Of a DNA stretch of 64,000 nucleotides, positions 1-9,519 are shown piece by piece. Source of the stretch: Helicostylum pulchrum (taxonomy: Eukaryota > Mucoromycota > Mucoromycetes > Mucorales > Mucoraceae). Both the position numbers and the translations under genes were made by a program. The notes beneath the pieces were generated by a model. The model was not told the DNA's origin. It saw only the letters and a program-made list of their open reading frames with translations, and did not search any database. The DNA is taken from the NCBI GenBank assembly GCA_025677825.1, contig JAIXMO010000062.1:95875-159874 (forward strand). Reading direction: 5' to 3'. How positions within the stretch are numbered: the first letter of the stretch is position 1; every line of letters starts with the position of its first letter.

Positions 1-1
1 C

Positions 2-241
2 GATTCTAGCTCTCAATGCTCCGATACTTCTTCCCCTCCGCCGTTATCTTCTTCTTCGCCTCAAACTTCTGAGGATGATTTTCATGATAATTTACTGTCT
101 CCTCTTTCAAGTTGGAGTCCTGGACCCGCCATTCGTTTACTTGCTGATTTATTACCCGTGCAGGATATTCCTTGGGAAAAGTTACCTTCTTCTGAAGATA
201 AAAGACAGTTAAATGCTCTTCGGAATCAAGTTAAGATTTAA
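2..241 (+). CDS. C-terminal end of a Ser/Pro-rich protein (partial)
   Basis: An open frame runs in from the left edge and stops with TAA at 239-241, giving the last 79 residues. The first half is rich in Ser, Pro and Asp, and low complexity. The second half looks folded or helical, with the stretch WSPGPAIRLLADLLPVQDIP followed by a basic end. Codon use matches neighbouring genes, with many TCT, CCT and TTA codons, so it is probably a real terminal exon. I do not recognise the family. The start and most of the gene lie outside the window. Confidence 0.6.
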   Translation, partial: DSSSQCSDTSSPPPLSSSSPQTSEDDFHDNLLSPLSSWSPGPAIRLLADLLPVQDIPWEKLPSSEDKRQLNALRNQVKI

Positions 242-495
242 CCGAGATACACACGCACACACACACAAAAGATAAAGAGTCATTTACTCAGAATACGTAA
301 CCTTAAAAAAAAAATCTTCATTTGTAGTATTTATCTGTATGTTCTCTCTTTTTTTTTTTTTTCTCATTTATGCTGTTTAATTAATATAACCGACTTTTCT
401 ATTCATACCAAACTTATTTACTATATTGCCCATCATTCATTTCATTTCTTTTTTTTATCAAAACTTTAATACGTAATAAAACCAATCTTAGAATA

Positions 496-531
<36 letters not shown>

Positions 532-1287
532 GGTCAATCCAGATAGAATTGAAACATGTTTCTTTTTTTGTACTCATGTAAACATCCTTGGGAGAAAAAA
601 AAAAGGAGTACAAAACTATCCAGGGCCTATTTTTGAACATTGTTACCGCATCATCGGAAACTCAAACTCTTTTGTTACCAATTACCGTTTATAGCTTCAA
701 TGACCCCAAAAATTCATTATATTTATCAAAATAAGAAATAGGATTGACAGATTCTTTATTCTGAATTTATTTGCAAATGAGATCATTTATTTGGGGGGTT
801 CGAGTTACCGTTTCAAGTTAACTGTTTTCTAAATGGAAAGTTAAGCTTCCCTTCTGTATATGCATTTAAGCAAATGTTCTCATTAGTGATGTCTTGCAAT
901 AATAGGAGAGATATGTGTAATTATGTCGTAATTCGCGGCAACTTTTACAGCCGCTGTTTTAGTTTTATCCTTTTTTTTATATACGCTCAGGAACTGGTCA
1001 TGTACTTGGGCGCTAACTCCCCATTTTTTTTTATATTACTTTGGTAAATATCGAAATTGAGATCTTAGCTATCCACACGTTTTTTTCTTCTGTACTATTC
1101 TATTTTTTACGCTAAATAAACGAAGAAAAAAAAACTTTGTTATGATGTCGTCCTGAATAGTATAATTTTTTATCTGTGCAGTTGCTTCCTCTTTCAAATC
1201 GAACATTTTTTGGTGGCACATTTCTCAAAAATAAAATAGACCATTCCACTAATTGAATTCAAAGCTCCCCCCCCCCCTTTTATCTGG
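242..1287. other. AT-rich intergenic region
   Basis: I see no gene here. It holds a CA microsatellite at about 249-268, a poly(T) tract of roughly 30 bases at about 500-530, and a run of C at about 1267-1278. The left end is probably the 3' UTR of the truncated gene. Confidence 0.6.
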
Positions 1288-1574
1288 TCTTTATTCCCAT
1301 AAAAAGGAGCTTGTATGAATCAAGTTGGACCAACAAGTATCTACTATACGTATATAAAAATGATTAACTAACAAGTACGAGTATATAAAACAAATACACG
1401 CGTAAAACTGGGTTCTATTTTATCTCAATTTTTTTTTACGAGTCTTTTTTATTCTTCTTCATTTATTATTTTCTCACAGACTTATACGGGCCCTTCTTGG
1501 AGAAACTGGTATCCGTGATCAGTCGCCTCTTTTTTTTACTGGGCATGTAAACCGAACGCGTACCAAGAATCCCG
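1288..1574 (+). repeat. Family leader cassette, copy 1
   Basis: This stretch shares its order of motifs with the copy at 19.6 kb. It has the motif AAAAAGGAGCTTGTATGAAT, then a TATTTTATC box and a T-rich tract with TTCATTTATTA. A TATACGG..CTTCTTGGAGA core follows, and an ACCAAGAATCCCG end that is inverted relative to the outer arms at 47.8 and 63.4 kb. It probably supplies the promoter and leader of the broken gene downstream. Shared motifs were compared by eye only. Confidence 0.6.
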
Positions 1575-1767
1575 TCTACTTTTTATAATAATTTGGTAAA
1601 GATCACGAGACAAGAGGTACAAAAAGGTCGCCTCCAGCGTCTAAAGTATGAAACAAAGGCAAAAAGTCCAATCAGGTCGGACGTATATGGTATCTACTCT
1701 CAGTAGTAAGTTGAACTCTACTTGAACGCCACCAGAACATCAATGCTTACTTATTTATCTATTTAGC

Positions 1768-3187
1768 CTCGAACTTCTTAGCCCGTACCTCTGCTAGAGT
1801 GGCCAGTGAAAGGATTCAACAAATACTGGCCAGCTCTAAGAAAGGAAAAACTCCAGAATCAGTTGCAGACGTAACGACTTATTTTGTTTCTTTCAAATTG
1901 AAGTAGTTGTTTTTTTTTACTAACATATCGTTTTGATAGGCTACTGAAGCTGACAAAGTTTTCGTATCTGGAAGTGATAATTCTGTGGGGACCTTGGTCA
2001 AGAGAGAAGCCTCGCGGCTTTACGATCAATATAACTGCTTCGAATACAAGGGCAAGTCAATTACTGCGTAAGTAGATTGAGGGGGTTTTTTTTTGTAAGC
2101 AGAACGTTTTAGTTGTCTGACAGTAGCGACATTAAGTCTAGGGCTCAATTCTATTTTAGACTTATCTAGTAAGGACTCTCTTCAAAAAAATAATATTTAG
2201 CAAAGAAGACTGGCGCTCTCTCCGCGATACTTTTCCAAAGCAGTTTGATAAGTATAGCTTCGTGTTGAACAATAACTTGGAAACTAGTATTTCCATAATC
2301 GAAAAGGTTCGTGGTAACACGTCGATTATTGACACTGAATCCATACTTATAAAAGATTACATAGGGGAGAGAGTGCTGGAGATTCCGATGACATAACTGG
2401 AAGCTCAGGCTTCAAGGTTGACCTGATAGTGTTGAAAAACACTTTATGGCGAAGACGAAAAGAAGCTGGCAAGGCTAACGATGAGATTGCCAAAAACAAT
2501 CCAAGCTTAAACAAAGTAACTTCGATCGAACGAAGTTACATATCGAGTCTAAAGTAGTGCTGGATAAGCCAATTAAAGAAGTCTTAAAAAAGGACCGAAA
2601 TGTCTGTATTCCAAGTCTGCAACTCGCAGGTACGTCAATTTTTACAAATCAAAGCAAAACAGTATCTCTAATTTTCAATAATTTGTAGGTACAAAAGTAA
2701 CGCTCTACTCGCTTAGACTCGGAGCTAATGGTTTATACATAGCTGCAAAAGAAGAGTCTGCGGTAATTCCGAACCATGCTTCGAAGATAGGTCATTTTAA
2801 AAATGTTTTAAAGTTGCTTTTCAAGTTTAAGGTAAGGTCAAGAAAGCTATTTTATTGAAAGAAACGTTCTGATAAATACAGAAAAACATTATTATAAATC
2901 TGTCAAGTTTGAGCTTAATAGAGGTCGATGACAGTAGCGATAGTAGCAGCGATAGTAGCGGCAGTAGTAGCAGCAGCGTATCTAATTCTTGGGTGCGAGG
3001 TGCTTGGATCCCTCAAAACCCCACTAAGAAGACTAGGCTATCTGACATACCACATGTCGAGAAGTGTTCCAAACTCTGTTGGAGAAATGTACCACCAAGT
3101 TCAAAAAATGTTCGATTTGAAAATGGAAGCACTGTACTTTTTAATAAACTACTTGTTGTACCAAAATTAAGATTTTCATTGCTGTAG
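1768..3187 (+). pseudogene. Broken member of the dispersed gene family, copy 1
   Basis: Short coding blocks separated by plausible GT-AG introns run downstream of the leader cassette. One block (about 1768-1869) reads SNFLARTSARVASERIQQIL and onward. The next (about 1940-2067) includes NSVGTLVKREASRLYDQYN. A later one (about 2690-2830) includes VTLYSLRLGANGLYIAAKEE. The last has the same pattern as the block LRLIDKGLYVLDEVYSF in the 28-29.8 kb copy. The segment from 2909 encodes a Ser/Asp run and then ends at 3187. No single uninterrupted model joins the blocks, so I treat it as decayed. The function is unknown. Confidence 0.45.
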
Positions 3188-4640
3188 AACGTCGAGTGTT
3201 TTTTTTTATTTGCAGAAAGAGAATCACATTGACGCTAGTACTATTTAAATGAAGTGCATTTAAAAATACACGATGAGTCATTATAGCTACAAACAATAGA
3301 TTTTGGTTCTGTCTTCTTTTTTAAAATAGTTAATACATACCATAAAATATGTAAGCGTTCCTAATTTCGTAAATAGTTTCTGTTTTTATCGTTCTTGTAA
3401 AGATTTTAGTTTATAATATTTGAACGTAGGGGAGAGTTCTCATCAAGTACCCAGAAAAATAGATTGTTTTTTTTTCATTTAAGAAAAAAAAACACATTTC
3501 TCTCTCCCCCCAATCGGTTGTATCACTTTCTCTTTTTTTTTTAAAAAAAAGTAATGGCATTATGTTAAAATTGAATGCAAAATAATTCTAAAAAAAAAGA
3601 GAGCTAGTCATTCATACGTCGTTAATATTTTTTTCCCAAGTGACTTATCATATGCTACTTTACATTTCATACGAACCTTGTCTATCCGAACAAAATGAAC
3701 GGGTTTCATTTTAAGCTATTACAGGAACGTCGGACAAAAATGACGTTTTATTTTTATTTTCTCTTTGAGAAACATTTGATTACGATCGATTCAATATTTG
3801 TTTTTTTTATTGTAATTTTTATCGTATTTTTTTTCAATTGTGAATCGAATATGGTAAGACAAATAAATACATGTAATAAAGAATTAAGGTATTTAATTTT
3901 ATCGTAAAGTTTTTTTTTTTTTTTTTTACATTATCCCTTAATAAAAAACAAAACTTCTTATTAATGCCATCAAGCGTTTATATGCCGTATATAATAAAAA
4001 TCAAAACAAAATTCTATTTTCTTCTTATTTCAATCTAAAGTTACATATATATGCAATCATGTATTAAACAGTTGATACTTTTTTTTTGGGGGATTGTTAT
4101 TTATCTACTAGCGCCTTTTGCATTTGCTTAGGATGGAACCAAAAAAAGCGATTTTTGTTTTCCAGAAGGGATTACTTTCCTTTAGGGGTATTATTTATTT
4201 TGAAATATTACATATCTGATAGGTTATCCACAAAAATAATGGTAAAAATAAAGGATCCTTTCATAACGGAAGGTTATTTTAAGCAATTTTACTTATCACG
4301 ATTGTCGTAAAATAAGTGTAACCATAACAGTCATTCCCTCTTTTCGATAGGACAAAAAAAAAAAAAGATATTTTTTTGGTGTTCTTTTTTGCCAAGTGTA
4401 GTATGCAATTACTGGCTGCCTTTTTTGCTCGTAGCGCTCACGAAGCAGCGTTGCCCTGCGGGTTTGGAGACTTCCAATATTTTACGAAATCTCTCTTTTT
4501 CTCATAGGATCCCCTCGAAGAGAGGATATAATGGTGATTACCAGACGTCAGTTGAATTTCAATAAGAAGGTTCAATGTTTTAAAGCTCTGTAACTTTTGA
4601 TTTACGGCTGATTATGTTCTTGGTAAGAGATAGATCCGTC
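3188..4640. other. AT-rich region without a clear gene
   Basis: Long T and A runs dominate. Two open stretches at 3695-3907 and 4086-4310 have hydrophobic, low-complexity translations and look accidental. A short GC-richer island at about 4425-4490 stands out but matches no RNA gene that I recognise. Confidence 0.5.
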
Positions 4641-4649
4641 TCGAAAAAA

Positions 4650-4849
4650 ACGCACCTTAAAGCGTACCCGTACCCGTACCCATGTCAATTAACTCCTTCT
4701 TTCTTCAAAAACCAAAGAATCGAAAAAGGTTTAAGAATAGATTGGAAGTTGTGTTGGAAAGAAGGAAAAAAGGCTCTTGGTTGGAGGTATAAAAACTCGG
4801 AAAGCCTTCGATCCCAGTTTTATAATTATCAAAATAAAAATAAATAATA
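4650..4849 (+). pseudogene. C-terminal fragment of the dispersed gene family
   Basis: The frame ending with TAA at about 4845 carries the family C-terminal block: FFKNQRIEKGLRIDWKLCWK followed by EGKKALGWRYKNSESLRSQF. The same block occurs at 5.7 kb, 12.2 kb (-), 20.8-21.06 kb (-) and 25.4 kb. The sequence just after it contains AACAGAAACCTGCC, which is also found after the block in the 5.1 kb copy, so the 3' UTR is shared as well. No leader cassette or N-terminal part lies directly upstream. The fragment also holds a triplicated GTACCC hexamer at about 4660-4680. Confidence 0.5.
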
Positions 4850-5144
4850 AATAATATTCATTTTATATACTACAATAAATGAAGGAACTATCGGCAGTAT
4901 ATCTATTCAAATTTTAATGCTTTTCATAACAGAAACCTGCCAAGAATTTTAATAAGTAATAGCCCAAACGTGAATAAACAAGTGTATTAACCATCACTTT
5001 TCGACTAAAATTTTTCACGTGCCTGGGAATACACCTTCTTTTTTATCCTACAGACTATTGAAAAGAAGGAATGACATTTAAAATACAAAAAAAAAATATC
5101 AGGTCTCTTCGTTATAGGGCTGTATGTGAGTATTATTGGGTGCA

Positions 5145-5501
5145 TGATTTTATTTACACGTTCAGCTTGATTTTATCCGTGTAAAAAGAAAACTTGTACG
5201 AATTAACTAGTACGAGTATTATGAAGCAAATGGCAGGTCATAATTACGCCACGACGAGGAAATAATTGCATCAGTAAATAGACACCCTATTTTATTAGCT
5301 ATTTATTTCCTTTTTTTTCTTTTTTTTTTCTTTTTCTTTATTTTGCTTTAATTTCATGTTTTTCGTTTTTCTTTTTTTCTATGTACGTACGAACTTATAT
5401 AGTTCTTCTTAGGGTGATGGTTATTTATAAAGGTAAGTGAAAAGTAATATGGCACACTTTTTTAATCGATCTTGTAAATTGGCCCTTTTTTTTCTTTTCA
5501 G
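5145..5501 (+). repeat. Family leader cassette, copy 2, with leader intron
   Basis: The cassette shows TAATTACGCCA at about 5242, the CCTATTTTATTAG box and a T-rich tract. The core TATAGTTCTTCTTAGGGT follows at about 5398. A leader intron runs from 5433 (GTAAGT) to 5501 (TTTTCAG). Intron and exon flanks are nearly identical to those of the minus-strand copy at 29.5-29.6 kb. Confidence 0.65.
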
Positions 5502-5507
5502 TTAAAA

Positions 5508-5840
5508 ATGACCACCACGTCAAATCGTATTTCAAAAGAAGTAACACGGTACCCTGATATTACAAACATCATCAAAAAATCATACAATAATGTATTACAA
5601 GAAAAGAGGAAATTCGAAGAACTTGTTAATGATGGGAGTAATGGGGAGAATGATGATGATGATAATCCTCCGGAAATAACAATGGATTTCGTTGCCAGCT
5701 TTAAGGATCAAATAATCAAAGGCGATTTAAGAATGAGTTGGAAATTGTGATTGGAAGAAGGGAGAGAAGCACTTAATTGGGATTATAAAAACTCAGAAAG
5801 CCAATATTTTATTTCATACCCACCACTTTTATCAACTACG
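5508..5840 (+). pseudogene. Internally deleted member of the dispersed gene family
   Basis: Translation from ATG 5508 begins with SNRISKEVTRYPDITNIIKK, which matches the N-terminus of the 29.5 kb copy (NCISKEVTRHKDVTNIITQA). It then jumps directly to SYNNVLQEKRKFEELVNDGS, a block found several hundred residues further on in that copy. The middle, including the nuclease-like part, is missing. The frame ends at a TGA (5748-5750) where other copies have the Cys of the WKLC motif. After this TGA the family C-terminal block continues in frame (EEGREALNWDYKNSES). This is therefore a deletion derivative with one nonsense change. Confidence 0.6.
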
Positions 5841-6134
5841 TAACAGAGACCTGCCCAATAATACTTACATACAGCTTTATAACGAAGAGACTTGAAACAT
5901 ATAATGGTCTGATTTTAAGAGTTAAAACGTAAGGGGTACGGCACAGGTTCTGAGGTTGGAGAATACAAAAAATATACACAGTCAAAAGTAGATTTGTAAC
6001 AAATAAAATATTTTATTTTTTATTAAAGATAATTGCATTATGATATGCCTGTACACATGAAGTTTTTTTTTAGAAAAAAAGACACTGGGGAGCTAAAAAA
6101 CTGTCTTTTTAAAAAAAAATGATATAAAGCTTAT

Positions 6135-7952
6135 TTAAAGCTTGGGACCAGCATTGATAGTGGCTTCGGTACTTTCAGACTTGTAAGTTTGGAAGTTGTC
6201 GTTGAACATCTTACCAACGTTACGAAGGGAAGCATTGAATTCAGAAGCGGTACCGTTCCAAGCAGTCTTGGGGTTCAAAAGCTCAGCAGGGACACCAGTG
6301 ACGGTCTTGGGAATACTCAAGTTGAAGATTTCAAGTTGATCGTATTTGGCGTTGGCTAATTCACCGTTGTGGATAGCATCGAGAATGGCACGAGTGTACT
6401 TGAGAGGACAACGCTTGGAGGTAGCAGCAGAACCACCAATCCAACCAGTGTTAATCAACCAAGCATCAGCCTTGTGAGCAGACATCTTCTCGGCCAACAT
6501 GGTAGCATAACGTTGAGGATGGAGAACGAGGAAAGGAGCACCGAAACAGGCAGAGAAAGTAGCTTGAGGTTCAACAATACCATCTTCAGTACCGGGAACC
6601 TTTGTGGTGTAACCTGAAATGAAATGGTACATGGCTTGTTCAGCGGTCAATTTGGAGACAGGAGGCAAGACACCAAAAGCATCACAAGTCAACAAGATGA
6701 TGTTCTTGGGGTGACCACCCATACAAGGAATCTTGGCGTTAGGGATATGGTAAATAGGGTAAGCACAACGGGTGTTTTCAGTTAAGAAATCGTCAGAGTA
6801 ATCAACTTCACGGGTCTCTTCATCAAGAACAACGTTTTCAAGAATAGCTCCGAATTTAATAGCGTTGAAAATATCGGGTTCCTTTTCTCCAGATAAATCA
6901 ATACACTTGGCGTAACAGCCACCTTCAATGTTGAAGACACCTTCATCAGACCAACAGTGCTCGTCATCACCAATCAACATACGCTTAGGATCAGCAGAGA
7001 GTGTAGTTTTACCGGTACCAGAAAGACCAAAGAAGAGAGAGACATCTCCATCAGGACCTTCATTAGCAGAAGAATGAAGAGATAATACACCAGCCTTAGG
7101 CATAAGATAATGCATAACAGTAAAGATCTACAATATAGAATTCTATATTTAGTAATCTTATTTCTCTCTTTTTTTTTTCCTTTTTTTTTTAAATCCCTTA
7201 AAAATACTTACACCCTTCTTCATTTCACCAGCATATTCAGAACCGAGAATAACCATTTCACTACGCTTGAAGTTGATGGAAACAGAAGTAGTAGAAGACA
7301 TACCAGTGGTGTAACGATTGGCAGGGAACTCACCAGCATTGAAGATAGTGAAATCGGGAGTACCAAAGTTCTCGAGTTCTTCCTCAGTAGGACGAATTAA
7401 CATGTTACGCATGAACAAGAGATGATAGGCACGAGAAGCGACAATACGGACCTTGATACGGTACTTGGGATCCCAACCAGCATAACCATCGAATACAAAG
7501 AGACGAGGACGGGTGTTGAGGTAATCAATAGCACGTTCACGGTTAATCAAGAAGACACGTTCACTAATAGGGGTGTTGACAGGACCCCACCAAACATCCT
7601 TAACGGAAGAAGGCTCTTCAACAATACGTTTATCCTTGGGAGAACGACCGGTCTTCTTACCAGAGTAGGCACAAAGTGCACCAGCAGAAGAAATAACAGT
7701 ACCTTGTTCATAAGTTAAAGCTTGTTCGTAAAGAACAGCAACTGAAGGGTTACGCATAATAGTGACCTAAGAGGGGGGCAAATAAATTAGTTTCTAATCG
7801 ATTTATCTGCTATACCGTATTTTTATGTTTTTTACCTTGTCATAGTCAATACCAGCGAATTCATAAAGATCTTCTTCGAGCTTGGTAATAACTGAGTTAG
7901 CAGAAGAAGGTCTACCACCACTATAAGGAGATCCGGGTCTTGAGGCAACCAT
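6135..7952 (-). CDS. PCK1: Phosphoenolpyruvate carboxykinase (ATP)
   Basis: PEPCK catalyses ATP-dependent decarboxylation of oxaloacetate to phosphoenolpyruvate, the committing step of gluconeogenesis in the cytosol. Three exons (7836-7952, 7212-7766, 6135-7127) keep one frame and give 554 residues, normal for fungal ATP-type enzymes. Both introns (69 and 84 nt) are GT-AG. Visible motifs are [19 protein letters not shown] and the P-loop [13 protein letters not shown] near residues 258-270. The metal/nucleotide segment [19 protein letters not shown] follows shortly after. ATG at 7952 is the only start that reads through exon 1. It is divergent from the BAG-like gene at 9520 across 1.57 kb. In fungi this gene is normally repressed by glucose; I saw no specific site. 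Confidence 0.96.
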
Positions 7953-9519
7953 TTTTGTTGTAATTTATAAAGTGAGGGGGGGAAAAATAACTTAATAATA
8001 ATAAAAAAAAAACTGCTTTATGTTTTGCTTTATATATACAATAAAAAATTGTGTTCCTCGGAAGGAACGGAGTTAGACCATGACTTTGTTATTTACTATT
8101 CGTCCAATACCGGAAAACGTACGTTAAAGGGGGAACAGAGAGAAGGACCCCAATATAGAGTTACGTTTTTTTGAATGTCCGTAGCATGTGCGTTTTACAC
8201 CTTTGAGGGCGGGATATGACGGAAGTGTTGAAGGTCCGAGTTGCTCCTAAAAAAATAAATTGTAATAGTTACCTGTACAAAACGAAAACCGAATGATTTG
8301 TTTAAAATTGATGAGGGGACGTTTGTTTTCTTTGTAGTAGAGTTCAATTTAAACAGTGTTTAGACTACTGGTAGAGTATAGACAAGAATGCAGCATTTAG
8401 AGAGAATGAAATCAAGGCTTTCCCCACATTTTTAATGATCCAATCAAATGTTATGGGACAAGAAAAAGAAATCGTGGGAATTGTATTAGAACTACGCTTT
8501 TTTTTTTAGTCTTTTTAATAATTGTTGTTTGGCTATTTAGTAGCACACACACACACACACACATAAATAAAACTGGGTATGGTGCACCAATACTTTATAA
8601 GCTTGTAGTTTGATTTACTAAATGTTATATATCAAAAAGTTTTATAAAAAGTAAACAAATATAAAAAATGGTAAATTTCTGAGTCTAGATACTCTTTAAA
8701 AAAGACTATTCTTTTTTATGTGTATATGACTAATGTTTTGAGAAGGCGTGCCCTAACTATCCCTGACACCATTAAAAAAAAAAAGGCCGGGTTCGATTTG
8801 ATTTGATTCTTTCACATGAATTATAGGAAAGGGGAGGGTAGGGCACTGGTCACTTTTCTCTAATTCATAAGCTGAAATAAAAAAAGGGTTTTACAGATGT
8901 AACACTAATTACTTGAAATAAAAAAAAAGATGAAGGTGCGTCATATCATAATCCTGCAAAATACAGGTGCCGAAAAATTGGGACACTGGCAGATTCAAAT
9001 TGACTCTGTATAATAGTATCTAGATAGTGAAAACTCTTCTTTTACCAGTTACGACATTATCATTACAAAATTAGTATGAGTGCAGCTACAAAATAAAATA
9101 AAAAAAGAGAGGTATAAATTATGTTTCCGATCTATTAGAAACAAGGGTTTGTGGCTGCTAAAGATACCTGAAACCATTCTTTCTATAGTACTGGGGATTA
9201 TGTTCCAATACGAATAGTATAGTACATGTAAAAAAAGTGTCTCTAGGTCAATTGTCAGGATAGAATATCGTTCAAAGGCATTAAACAATATATCATTTTA
9301 CTCCAAGAAAAAGTGATACGAAGCTAATTCATAGTCAGTTAGCATACATCACTACGTATGAGACCATTCTTTAAAATATTACGTAACAAACCAACGTAAT
9401 AATCCGAGTCTAGGCCAAATCGTATTTATCTACGACGTAATAAGTATTTTTTTTTCCTTTGCATACTTGGTTTTTTTTTCCTTTTTTTCTTTCTGTAAAC
9501 TTTTTTTTTAAAAAAAAAA
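7953..9519. other. Divergent intergenic region between PCK1 and the BAG-like gene
   Basis: No gene is supported here. The region should hold both promoters. A CA microsatellite lies at about 8543-8562. A T-rich stretch of about 100 bases immediately precedes the ATG at 9520, as is common for promoters in this window. Confidence 0.55.

Larger units (their letters stand above)
5099..5896 (+). mobile_element. 798-bp MITE-like element with inverted-repeat ends
   Basis: The arm at 5099-5144 is an inverted copy of the arm at 5853-5896. About 44 bp pair with four G/A differences and one 2-nt gap; both ends read TCA(G/A)GTCTCTTCGTTATA inward. The arms sit exactly outside the shared family promoter on the left and the shared family 3' UTR on the right, as termini of a mobile unit would. 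Inside are the leader cassette and a short frame that joins the family N-terminus to its C-terminus. I could not define a convincing target-site duplication. An autonomous relative is not evident in the window. Confidence 0.6.

Noticed and set aside
4425..4490. GC-richer island as a possible structured RNA gene
   Set aside because: No tRNA, 5S rRNA or snoRNA box pattern is visible; only weak hairpins.
5748..5750. TGA at a conserved Cys codon as a possible selenocysteine codon
   Set aside because: Selenocysteine is not used by most fungi, no SECIS-like structure is apparent, and other copies in the window have ordinary Cys and other nonsense codons, so decay is simpler.
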